Positions 16,282-24,017 of a stretch of DNA of 64,000 bases are shown here, piece after piece. The position numbers and the translations under genes are program-made. The notes under the pieces are model-generated. The model was given only the letters and a program-made list of their open reading frames with translations. It made no database searches and was not told the origin of the DNA. Numbering within the stretch: the stretch's first letter is position 1; the number at the start of each line of letters is the position of its first letter. Source of the stretch: Persicitalea sp963716085. GTDB taxonomy: Bacteria > Bacteroidota > Bacteroidia > Cytophagales > Spirosomataceae. The DNA lies in the NCBI GenBank assembly GCA_963716085.1, contig OY970288.1:5270001-5334000 (forward strand), written 5' to 3'.

Positions 16282-17265
16282 TTACTTATGCTTCCGCCCC
16301 AACCCATCCAGCACCACGGCCCCGATGATAATTACGCCCATCACGACTTCCTGATAATAAGACGTTACGTTCAGCAGATCCAACCCGTTGGTAATCACCC
16401 CAATCAGCAACGCGCCGATGAGCGTTCCCGTCATGGTGCCGCTACCGCCCGAGGTGCTGGTGCCGCCGATGATGGCGGCGGCGATGGCGTCGAGCTCGAA
16501 GCCCTGCCCGGCGTTGGGCTGTCCGGTGGTGATGCGAGAAGTGAGGACGATGCCTGCTAAGGCGGCGAGTGCGCCACAGAGCGTGTATACGAGCATCTTG
16601 ACTTTCGCCACCGCAATGCCCGAGGCTCGCGCCGCCTGTTCGTTGCCGCCCACGGCGTACATGTAGCGGCCCCAAATCGTTTTTTTGAGCAAAACCGAGC
16701 ACAATACAAAAACGACAACCAGAATAATAATGGGAAAGGGGATCCCGAACACCTGTCCACCACCGATGAAGTTGAATGCGTCCGAAAGGTTAGAAATGGG
16801 TCGTCCTTTGCTCAGAATCAGCGCCAGCCCGCGTCCGATGGTCATGGTGCCGAGGGTGACGATGAAGGGCGGCACTTTGCTCCTGGTAATCACCAGACCA
16901 TTGAAGCCACCCATCGCTACGCCCGCCGCCAGCGCCACAAACAGCGGTACGATCAAGGGATACGTATCGGGGTGCGCAAACAAAGCCGCCGTTACGCCCG
17001 TGACGGCCACCATCGAACCCAGCGACAGGTCGATGCCGCCCGTAATGATGACGAACGTGACGCCAAAAGCCAGCAAGGCGTTGATGGAGACTTGGGTAAG
17101 GATAATGGTGAGGTTGCCCACCGTCAGGAAGCGCGGGCTGGTCATCGCCAGGATGGCGCAAATGATCACGAACGCCAGCAGAATGCCGAAAACGCCCAGA
17201 CTGCGGATGCGGGTTTGGTAAGTGTCTTTGGCCTGATCGATTGTCGAGGTAAATCTTCCTTTCAT
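16282..17265 (-). CDS. sugar ABC transporter permease (RbsC-like)
   Basis: A 327-residue membrane permease of the BPD_transp_2 family, forming the translocation channel for the sugar delivered by the binding protein. About eight to ten hydrophobic helices are visible from residue 25 on. Family motifs include VIITGGIDLSLGSMVAVTG near 75, VPPFIVTLGTMTIGRGLAL near 135, YAVGGNEQAARASGI near 200 and GFELDAIAAAIIGGTSTSGG near 252. The gene starts 15 bases after the end of the ATPase gene and precedes the binding-protein gene by 48 bases, so the three are surely one operon. Length and motifs are normal. Confidence 0.93.
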   Translation of the reverse strand: MKGRFTSTIDQAKDTYQTRIRSLGVFGILLAFVIICAILAMTSPRFLTVGNLTIILTQVSINALLAFGVTFVIITGGIDLSLGSMVAVTGVTAALFAHPDTYPLIVPLFVALAAGVAMGGFNGLVITRSKVPPFIVTLGTMTIGRGLALILSKGRPISNLSDAFNFIGGGQVFGIPFPIIILVVVFVLCSVLLKKTIWGRYMYAVGGNEQAARASGIAVAKVKMLVYTLCGALAALAGIVLTSRITTGQPNAGQGFELDAIAAAIIGGTSTSGGSGTMTGTLIGALLIGVITNGLDLLNVTSYYQEVVMGVIIIGAVVLDGLGRKHK

Positions 17266-17280
17266 TTTTCAAATCTGTTT

Positions 17281-18783
17281 TTACCGTTGAATGGCGTGCT
17301 GCATGATCGTCTCCTGACTGATTTCTTTGCCCGACAAAACCACCGTCTGCCGCCCCTGCGAAAGTACCACGACCCGGTCGCACAGGCCGAGGATTTCGGG
17401 TAGTTCGGATGAAATGAGCAAAATTGCGATGCCCCGCGCGGTAAGTTGGCGGATGAGTTTGTAAATCTCGTGCTTGGCCCCGATGTCGATACCGCGCGTG
17501 GGTTCGTCGAAGATGATGATTTCCGGGTCGGCCAGCAGGGTTTTGCCAATCAGCACCTTCTGCTGGTTGCCGCCGCTGAGTTGGAGCACTTGCTGCGACA
17601 GGCCGGCGGTTTTGATGCGGAGATCCGTTGCCATACGGTCGGCGGCTACGCGCTCACTTCTGGCGTCGATGAAACCACTTCGTAAGTGGTCGCGGAGGCT
17701 CGACAACGTCATCGTGTGCTGCACCGACATGCCCGGAATACAGCCCCAGCCCTTACGGTCTTCGCTGACGTAACCGATGCCGAGCCGGATTGCCTCCTCC
17801 GGCGAGCGAATCGCGACTCTTTCGTTTTTTAGGAAAACTTCCCCCTCCGCCAACGCATCCAGCCCGAAAATGGCGCGGGCGACTTCCGTCCGGCCCGCCC
17901 CCATGAGTCCCGCCAAGCCCAATACCTCGCCCGCGCGGAGTTCGAAATTGATAGCACGGAATTTGCCGGGAATGCTTAGTTTTTTCACAGAAAGAATCAC
18001 CTCGCCCTTTTGGGCCGTCGCTTCGGGGAAAAGACTGTCGATCGTGCGCCCGACCATCATCGTAATCAGCGTATTCTGGTCGAGGTCGGTGGCGGATTTC
18101 GTCCCGACGTACTTTCCGTCGCGCAGCACGGTGACGGTATCGGCAATTTGCGCAATTTCCTCCATCTTGTGCGAGATGTAGATAATGGCGACGCCCTGGG
18201 CTTTCAAATCTTTGATGATTCCAAAAAGCGTCGCCACTTCCCTGTCTGACAAAGCGGAGGTCGGCTCGTCCATGATGATGACCTGGGCTTCGTGCGAAAT
18301 GGCCTTGGCGATTTCCACCATTTGCATTTGGGCCACGCTCAGGTACTTCATCTTGGTGCGGGCAGCCAGCGTTACGCCTAGTTCGGCCAGTAGTTGCTTC
18401 GTCTTTTGGTAGATGCTTTGGTCGTCGAGCCAGCCGGGCAGCCAGTGGGTATTTTCCCGTCCCAGGAAAATGTTCTCGGCCACCGTCAACTCCGGCACTA
18501 CCTGCAATTCCTGGTGGATCATGGAAATTCCCCTGGCGAGCGAATCGTGAACGCTCCGGCTTTCCAAGGGTTCCCCGGCAAAAATGATTTCTCCCGAATC
18601 AGCCGTCTGCAGTCCCATCAGAATCCTCATCAGCGTGGACTTCCCCGCGCCGTTTTCACCCATCAAGGCATGCACCTCGCCCCGATGAAGCGTAAACCGC
18701 ACCTCATCGAGTGCCTTGATGCCGCCGAATGACTTGGAAAGCGATTTTACAAGAAGGATGGGCTTTGACGAAGGGCTTTCCAC
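17281..18783 (-). CDS. sugar ABC transporter ATPase with two nucleotide-binding domains (RbsA-like)
   Basis: A 500-residue ATPase made of two ABC domains in one chain, as in RbsA, MglA and XylG. Domain 1 has Walker A GENGAGKSTLMRILMG near residue 40, a diverged signature LSVAQMQMVEIAKA near 145 and Walker B VIIMDEPTSALSD near 166. Domain 2 has a degenerate Walker A, GLMGAGRTEVARAIFG near 293, a clean signature LSGGNQQKVLIGKTL near 405 and IIIFDEPTRGIDIGAKHEIY near 428. It is the first gene of the importer operon, with the permease 15 bases downstream. No kinase or regulator is attached, so the sugar cannot be deduced. Confidence 0.94.
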   Translation of the reverse strand: MESPSSKPILLVKSLSKSFGGIKALDEVRFTLHRGEVHALMGENGAGKSTLMRILMGLQTADSGEIIFAGEPLESRSVHDSLARGISMIHQELQVVPELTVAENIFLGRENTHWLPGWLDDQSIYQKTKQLLAELGVTLAARTKMKYLSVAQMQMVEIAKAISHEAQVIIMDEPTSALSDREVATLFGIIKDLKAQGVAIIYISHKMEEIAQIADTVTVLRDGKYVGTKSATDLDQNTLITMMVGRTIDSLFPEATAQKGEVILSVKKLSIPGKFRAINFELRAGEVLGLAGLMGAGRTEVARAIFGLDALAEGEVFLKNERVAIRSPEEAIRLGIGYVSEDRKGWGCIPGMSVQHTMTLSSLRDHLRSGFIDARSERVAADRMATDLRIKTAGLSQQVLQLSGGNQQKVLIGKTLLADPEIIIFDEPTRGIDIGAKHEIYKLIRQLTARGIAILLISSELPEILGLCDRVVVLSQGRQTVVLSGKEISQETIMQHAIQR

Positions 18784-19070
18784 GCAGAGGAGAGGGGAGA
18801 ATCATGATTTGACTTTCATTTTTCAGTCTTTACAAAAAGCGAAATCAGCGATGCTCTACCTATTCGGCTCCGCGCAATTTTAAACCATTGGGCGCTTTTT
18901 TCTCTCCAAAAGTCAAAATTTTCCTCAGTTTATGGGTACCTTAGTGGTTCTGACTTCTTTGTATCTATGTAGTGCGACCGATCCGCCATTGCGGTCTATC
19001 CCGTGCTATCGTCAGGATCAACACAACTATTCTACACCAGAATCCCGAGTACCATTTCCCAATTCTCCCT

Positions 19071-20060
19071 ATGAATTTGAAATACCTTGCCGCCGGACTT
19101 TTATTTTTTACCAGTTCCAGCGTTTTTTCCCAAGACAAACCGGCCAACTACACTCAGAAAATCCCCGGCACCAACCAGGAATACGACATGGTGGTCGTGC
19201 CCGGCGGTGAGTTCATGATGGGCAGTCCGGCCGAAGAGGCCAACCGCAACGCCGACGAAGGCCCGCAGCGCAAAGTAAAGCTGGATGGCTTCTGGATGGG
19301 CAAGTACGAAGTGACCTGGGATCTTTTTGATCTTTATTCTTTCAAAAACATGGAGGCTGAGATGGCCAAGCGCTATCCCGACGATGAAAAGAGTGTGGCC
19401 AAGACCGACGCCAGTACCCGGCCCAGTCCTCCCTATGTGGACATGTCGTTTGGGATGGGGCGCGCGGGTTATCCGGCGATCAATATGACGCAGTACTCGG
19501 CCATTCATTTTTGCAAGTGGCTTTATGACAAAACGGGCGTGTTCTACCGCCTGCCCACCGAAGCCGAGTGGGAATACGCCGCGCGCGCGGGCACCACAAC
19601 GGCCTACTCCTTCGGCGACGACCCCGCTAAAATGGATGAATACGGTTGGTATAAGAAAAATAGCGGTGGCACCTACAAGGAAGTCGGCCTCAAAAAGCCC
19701 AATCCCTGGGGCTTGTACGATATGCACGGCAACGTGATGGAATGGACGCTCGACCAATACCTGCCCGATCTTTACGCCAAAGCCGACGGAGAAGTAAAAA
19801 ACCCGGTCGTACCCGTCACCGAACTGTATCCGACCTCCGTGCGGGGCGGCTCCTGGGACGACGACGCGGAAGTGGCCCGCTCTGCCGCCCGCACTCCCTC
19901 CGACGCCGCGTGGAAGATGCTCGATCCGCAACTTCCCAAGAGCGAATGGTGGATGACCAACGCCTCATTCCTGGGAATGCGCCTGGTACGGCCATTTAAA
20001 ACACCCACAACCGAAGAAATCGAAGCTTATTATAACCCGGAATTGATTGAAGATTATTGA
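19071..20060 (+). CDS. formylglycine-generating-enzyme (SUMF1)-like exported protein
   Basis: A 329-residue protein with a signal peptide (MNLKYLAAGLLFFTSSS, cleavage near VFSQ) and a single FGE-sulfatase domain. Visible landmarks are MVVVPGGEFMMGSP near residue 42, DEGPQRKVKLDGFWMGKYEVTW near 63, YRLPTEAEWEYAARAGTTTA near 160, NPWGLYDMHGNVMEWT near 210 and SVRGGSWDDDAE near 255. The sulfatase-activating paralogues need a C-terminal cysteine pair, which I do not see, so a catalytic formylglycine role is doubtful. Many such proteins are of unknown function. The next gene is an exported Gfo/Idh oxidoreductase, suggesting a periplasmic carbohydrate context. I chose ATG 19071 because it starts the signal peptide. 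Confidence 0.85.
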   Translation: MNLKYLAAGLLFFTSSSVFSQDKPANYTQKIPGTNQEYDMVVVPGGEFMMGSPAEEANRNADEGPQRKVKLDGFWMGKYEVTWDLFDLYSFKNMEAEMAKRYPDDEKSVAKTDASTRPSPPYVDMSFGMGRAGYPAINMTQYSAIHFCKWLYDKTGVFYRLPTEAEWEYAARAGTTTAYSFGDDPAKMDEYGWYKKNSGGTYKEVGLKKPNPWGLYDMHGNVMEWTLDQYLPDLYAKADGEVKNPVVPVTELYPTSVRGGSWDDDAEVARSAARTPSDAAWKMLDPQLPKSEWWMTNASFLGMRLVRPFKTPTTEEIEAYYNPELIEDY

Positions 20061-20062
20061 AT

Positions 20063-20233
20063 CGGCCGTCGGCTTTCGGCGGTTTGCAATCGGCTGCTTT
20101 GCTGCGAAAAGTAGCTTTACCAATTTTATAGTATCCTTGAACAGTAACAATTTACAGTTGACGCTTTTTACTCTCAATAGCTTTGTGATTCTCATACTGA
20201 GAAAATAAAGCCGAAAGCCGAAAGCCGACGGCC
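20063..20233. repeat. Facing heptamer arrays (CGGCTTT / AAAGCCG)
   Basis: The left array, 20063-20097, runs in 7-base phase: CGGCCGT CGGCTTT at 20063-20076, then CGGCGGT TTGCAAT CGGCTGC. The right array is AAAGCCG twice at 20207-20220, AAAGCCG at 20221-20227, then ACGGCC. The segments 20064-20080 and 20217-20233 are perfect 17-base inverted repeats. The left array begins two bases after the stop codon of the formylglycine-enzyme-like gene, and the right one ends 26 bases before the next start. Confidence 0.85.
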
Positions 20234-20259
20234 TTTTCCTAACTTAACCAATCCCAATC

Positions 20260-21615
20260 ATGAATCAACAAAAAAGACGTGAATTTTTGAAGGCTTCCGG
20301 ACTACTGGCCGGGGGAATCGCCCTGAGTCCGTTTGCCTCGGCGAACCGATCGGCGTACGGCTTTAACAGCAACGTGGACGACACCATCAAGGTAGCCCTC
20401 ATCGGTTGCGGTGGGCGCGGCACGGGGGCGGCGGCGCAAGCCCTCAGCACCAAGCAGAACGTGAAGATCGTGGCCATGGCCGACGCTTTCCGCGACCGCC
20501 TGGATACCTCGTACAAAAGCCTCACGGCCAAAAAGTACACGGATATGAATGGTAAGGCTGTTCCCGGCACCGCCAAGGTGGACGTTCCCGACAGCCGCAA
20601 GTTCGTGGGTTTTGAAGCCTATAAGGACGCGATGGCCTTCGCCGATGTCGTCATTTTGGCGACGCCTCCCGGCTTCCGGCCCTATCATTTTGAGGAAGCT
20701 GTGAAGCAAGGCAAGCAGGTGTTTATGGAAAAACCCGTAGCGACCGACGCCCCCGGCATCCGTAAGGTGCTGGAAGTGGCCGAACTCGCCAAGAAGAAAA
20801 AATTAAACGTCGTGACGGGCCTGCAGCGCCACTACCAGCCCAACTACCGCGAAGCCATCAAGCGCATCGAAGATGGAGCCATCGGCGACATCGTCGGCGG
20901 ACAAGTTTATTGGGTCAGCGGTGGGGTATGGGTGAAGGATCGCCTGCCCAGCATGACCGAAATGGAGTACCAAATGCGCAACTGGTACTACTTCAACTGG
21001 CTCTGCGGCGACCATATCACCGAACAGCACGTCCACAATATCGACGTCGCCAACTGGGTGAAGAACGACTACCCCGTGGAGATTCAGGGTACCGGTGGCC
21101 GTGAGGTGCGCGACGGTAAGCAGTACGGCGAGATTTTCGATCACCACTGCATTGACCTCGTGTACGCCGACGGCACGACGATTTCGAGCCAGTGTCGCCA
21201 CTACGAAGGTACTTACAGCCGCGTGGACGAGGCTTTCGTCGGCACCAAAGGCCGCATCGACAGCTTCGCTAACAACAACACGGTACTGAAAGACTACAAA
21301 GGCAAGGAAATTTACAACCACAACTCCAAAGGCGACGGCAACCCCTACCAAATCGAACACGACGAACTGTTCGAGGCCATCGCCAAGGGAGAGTACAAGT
21401 TTGCCGACGCCGAGCGCACCGCTAAAAGCACCATGACTTCCATCATGGGCCGCATGGCGACGTATTCGGGCAAGCTGGTGAAATGGGACGAGGCCCTGAA
21501 CTCGGACATCAACCTTTTCCCCGACAAACTGGCCTGGGATGCCAATCCTAAGGTTATGCCCGATGAGAATGGATTTTACCCCGTTCCCGTGCCTGGCAAG
21601 ACCCGCGCGGTCTAA
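20260..21615 (+). CDS. Gfo/Idh/MocA family oxidoreductase, Tat-exported
   Basis: A 451-residue NAD(P)-dependent oxidoreductase of the Gfo/Idh/MocA superfamily with an N-terminal twin-arginine signal (KRREFLKASG, then a hydrophobic stretch to about residue 28). That makes it an exported enzyme carrying its cofactor. The Rossmann motif ALIGCGGRGTGAA is near residue 48 and the EKPVATDAPG signature near 158, with its Lys expected at the active site. The second domain has GLQRHYQPNYREAIKRI near 188 and WLCGDHITEQHVHNIDVANW near 247. Exported relatives act on glycan-derived sugars. It lies downstream of the formylglycine-enzyme-like gene on the same strand and ends before a dispersed repeat and a terminator. 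Confidence 0.92.
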   Translation: MNQQKRREFLKASGLLAGGIALSPFASANRSAYGFNSNVDDTIKVALIGCGGRGTGAAAQALSTKQNVKIVAMADAFRDRLDTSYKSLTAKKYTDMNGKAVPGTAKVDVPDSRKFVGFEAYKDAMAFADVVILATPPGFRPYHFEEAVKQGKQVFMEKPVATDAPGIRKVLEVAELAKKKKLNVVTGLQRHYQPNYREAIKRIEDGAIGDIVGGQVYWVSGGVWVKDRLPSMTEMEYQMRNWYYFNWLCGDHITEQHVHNIDVANWVKNDYPVEIQGTGGREVRDGKQYGEIFDHHCIDLVYADGTTISSQCRHYEGTYSRVDEAFVGTKGRIDSFANNNTVLKDYKGKEIYNHNSKGDGNPYQIEHDELFEAIAKGEYKFADAERTAKSTMTSIMGRMATYSGKLVKWDEALNSDINLFPDKLAWDANPKVMPDENGFYPVPVPGKTRAV

Positions 21616-21630
21616 TTATCAACAACCAAT

Positions 21631-21673
21631 CTCTAGCCCCCGCTCTTAATAGGAGAGGGGTTGGGGAGTGAGG
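21631..21673. repeat. GC-rich palindromic dispersed-repeat-like element
   Basis: CTCTAGCCCCCGCTCT, AATAGGAGAGGGG and TTGGGGAGTGAGG form a short imperfect palindrome right after the Gfo/Idh gene. The composition resembles a dispersed intergenic repeat I recall from many bacterial genomes. I cannot confirm the copy number. Confidence 0.45.
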
Positions 21674-21675
21674 TT

Positions 21676-21715
21676 AAAAAAACCTGCGGAAGCTCATGGC
21701 TCTCGCAGGTTTTTT
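21676..21715. terminator. Bidirectional terminator between Gfo/Idh and apbE genes
   Basis: The 12-base perfect arms AAAAAACCTGCG (21676-21687) and CGCAGGTTTTTT (21704-21715) close a 16-base loop. The A-run and T-run make it work in both directions. It serves the plus-strand gene ending at 21615 and the minus-strand apbE gene, whose stop codon directly abuts the stem. Confidence 0.88.
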
Positions 21716-22719
21716 CATTTCAAAGTACCCCACTCGGTGATTTCCCCACCGTCGGTTTCCAGTAACCATACCTTTATGCCGGGAAACTTGCGAATAATTT
21801 TCTTGCTGCGCTTAACCCCCGCCACGCTTAAAGCCGTTGCCAGCGCATCAGCCAAAGCACCACCCGGAGCCACAACCGTCGTGCGGACATGAAACCGTAG
21901 CCCCACGCCCGTTTTTGGGTTGACAATGTGCGAGTAGCGTGTTCCTTCGTGTTCAAGATAGCGGTAGGTGGCACCCGAGGTAGCGACGCCCGCGTTGGTG
22001 AGGGGAATTGTCATGGTGGATGAATCTTGCGGATGGCCCGAATAAACGCTGATCTCCCAGGACGCTTTGCCGGGCGGCGGGTCATTCAAGGTAACGTCGC
22101 CACCCGCGTCGATCAGCACGGATTTTATCCCCATCCTTTCCAGCACTTTCATAGCTTCGTCGGCGGCGTAGCCCTTGCCGATTCCGCCGACGTCGAGCCG
22201 CATGTTTGGACGGGTGAGTTTGACCGACTTCGTCTGGCAGCGTAGTTTGACGTGACGGTAGCCTACCACCCGCTTGGCTGCCTTCAATTCCGATTCCGTC
22301 GGGAAGCTGTTGCGCCGCATGGCCCGCCGCCATAGCTGCACCGCCGGACCTACGGTCACGTCAAAAGCGCCGCGCGTGCGGCGGCTGATTTTTTTTGAAA
22401 TAAATAGAATATTGAATAAATCGTCACTTACGACTATCCACTTGCCGCTGCCCGAAGTCGCCGACAGGCGGTTGATTTCGCTGCCATCACGGTAGTCGCT
22501 CAGGCTTTCATTCAATTCTTCGATGCGGGCAAAGGCGTGCCCAGCGGCTTCCTCGGCCAGGGAATCGCTGCTCGCGTAAAGCACCAATCGGAACGGTGAA
22601 CCCATCAGTCCTTTCTTGAACTCATAGCGCTGTTCCTGCCCAAAAACCGGGGTTGGCAAGTAGAACAGAATCAGGAAAAGACTTATGTTCAGAGAAAACC
22701 TAAGGGTTCTTATTCCCAT
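21715..22719 (-). CDS. apbE: FAD:protein FMN transferase
   Basis: A 334-residue ApbE-family flavin transferase that attaches FMN covalently to a Thr or Ser of target proteins such as Nqr/Rnf or fumarate reductase-type subunits. ATG 22719 gives a signal peptide (MGIRTLRFSLNISLFLILF), so it acts outside the cytoplasmic membrane. Family signatures are MRLDVGGIGKGYAADEA near residue 176, SVLIDAGGDV near 204 and YSHIVNPKTGVG near 264, with the Mg/FAD-binding Asp and Thr region ALADALATALSVAG near 294. Length is normal. No obvious flavinylation target or redox partner lies next to it. Confidence 0.9.
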   Translation of the reverse strand: MGIRTLRFSLNISLFLILFYLPTPVFGQEQRYEFKKGLMGSPFRLVLYASSDSLAEEAAGHAFARIEELNESLSDYRDGSEINRLSATSGSGKWIVVSDDLFNILFISKKISRRTRGAFDVTVGPAVQLWRRAMRRNSFPTESELKAAKRVVGYRHVKLRCQTKSVKLTRPNMRLDVGGIGKGYAADEAMKVLERMGIKSVLIDAGGDVTLNDPPPGKASWEISVYSGHPQDSSTMTIPLTNAGVATSGATYRYLEHEGTRYSHIVNPKTGVGLRFHVRTTVVAPGGALADALATALSVAGVKRSKKIIRKFPGIKVWLLETDGGEITEWGTLK

Positions 22720-22740
22720 TTTCAACGAAATCTCAAACGG

Positions 22741-22935
22741 GTGAAGCTGACGTTTTTTAATGCGTTCGTGATTTTTGCCATTGGCATGGCCTTGGTTATC
22801 GTGGGTGTTTTTATGAAAATACAAGGACTTCCTTACCACGACCCCTGCATTTTTGCGGGATTGGGCTTTACGTTTTTAGGAACAGTGTGGTTTGTCCTCA
22901 GCCTGTACCGCCGCCGCAAAACCAGGAATGATTAA
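22741..22935 (+). CDS. small two-helix membrane protein, GldL-like
   Basis: A 64-residue protein starting at GTG 22741 with two predicted membrane helices (about residues 5-26 and 36-55) and a basic tail ending RRRKTRND. The sequence GVFMKIQGLPYHDP between the helices resembles the start of the gliding-motility protein GldL, where a similar helix-FKIxHWP-helix hairpin occurs. The protein is far too short to be GldL. It probably belongs to the family of stand-alone small proteins sharing that hairpin. Its last four bases overlap the 3' end of the convergent aroC gene. Function unknown. Confidence 0.6.
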   Translation: MKLTFFNAFVIFAIGMALVIVGVFMKIQGLPYHDPCIFAGLGFTFLGTVWFVLSLYRRRKTRND

Positions 22936-24011
22936 AGCCGGTTTGCCTTTTGACGCAGGTAGAAATCCGCCAGCACCAGCGCCGCCATCGCTTCCACAAT
23001 CGGTACCGCCCTGGGAACCACGCAGGGATCGTGCCGCCCCTTTCCCTGCACAGTTACCGCTTCTCCGGCTTCGTTGAGGCTGTCCTGATCCTGCATGATT
23101 GTCGCTACGGGCTTGAAAGCGACACGAAAGTAGATATCCTCCCCGTTGGAAATACCCCCCTGTACCCCGCCCGAATGATTGGTCTTGGTACGCACCTTGC
23201 CGTCTTCGTCCGTAAAAAAAGCGTCGTTGTGTTCCGAGCCACGCATTTCTACGCCCGCGAAGCCACTGCCATACTCGAAACCTTTCACTGCGTTGATGCT
23301 CAACATAGCCTTTCCCAGTTCGGCGTGTAATTTGTCGAAAACGGGTTCCCCCAGCCCAGCGGGCGATCCGGTAATAACACAGGAAATTATTCCGCCGATG
23401 GAGTCGCCTTCCTTGCGTATGCGGTCGATGTAGTCAAAAACTTCTTGCGCCGTTTCGGGCTCGGGCCAGCGGACGGCGTTCTTCTCGGCCTGATCTAGTT
23501 GTAATTGCTTGTAGTCTTTTTCCAGTTTCATTTTCCCGACCTGAGAAACGTATGCCTGCACCTGGATGCCCACTTTTTGCAGGATCATCTTCGCTACTGC
23601 CCCAGCCGCCACGCGGGCTGCCGTCTCACGGGCCGAGCTGCGCCCGCCGCCCCGGTAGTCGCGGGTGCCGTATTTGGCTTGGTAGGTGTAGTCGGCGTGG
23701 GAGGGACGGTACTGCGTGGCAATGTGTGAGTAATCCTTACTGCGCTGATCCTGATTGCGGATTATCAGCGCGATCGGCGTTCCAGTGGTTTTGCCCTCGA
23801 ACACGCCCGACATCACCTCAAACTCGTCGGCTTCTTTCCGCTGCGTGGTAATGCGCGATTGCCCGGGCTTTCGGCGGTCGAGTTCGGTTTGTATAAATGC
23901 CGCATCGAAGTCGACACCCGCCGGGCAGCCCTCCAATATTACGCCGATGCCCACGCCATGCGATTCGCCGAAGGTGGCTATTTTCAAAATCTTCCCGTAA
24001 GTACTACTCAT
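22932..24011 (-). CDS. aroC: chorismate synthase
   Basis: A 359-residue chorismate synthase, the last shikimate-pathway enzyme, converting EPSP to chorismate using reduced FMN. The conserved N-terminal FGESHGVGIGVILEGCPAG is at about residues 14-32, with the catalytic His. The second signature, YRGGGRSSARETAARVAAGA, is near residue 119, and HSGGVQGGISNGEDIYFRVAF near 278. Length is typical. It is followed upstream by batD on the same strand with six bases between, so both could be one transcript. No other shikimate gene is nearby. Confidence 0.97.
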   Translation of the reverse strand: MSSTYGKILKIATFGESHGVGIGVILEGCPAGVDFDAAFIQTELDRRKPGQSRITTQRKEADEFEVMSGVFEGKTTGTPIALIIRNQDQRSKDYSHIATQYRPSHADYTYQAKYGTRDYRGGGRSSARETAARVAAGAVAKMILQKVGIQVQAYVSQVGKMKLEKDYKQLQLDQAEKNAVRWPEPETAQEVFDYIDRIRKEGDSIGGIISCVITGSPAGLGEPVFDKLHAELGKAMLSINAVKGFEYGSGFAGVEMRGSEHNDAFFTDEDGKVRTKTNHSGGVQGGISNGEDIYFRVAFKPVATIMQDQDSLNEAGEAVTVQGKGRHDPCVVPRAVPIVEAMAALVLADFYLRQKANRL

Positions 24012-24017
24012 TTTGCT

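Noticed and set aside
15247..16560. A 437-codon plus-strand frame opposite the sugar-binding protein and permease genes
   Set aside because: It spans two real minus-strand genes and their gap, and its His/Val/Asp-rich composition is typical of an antisense frame.
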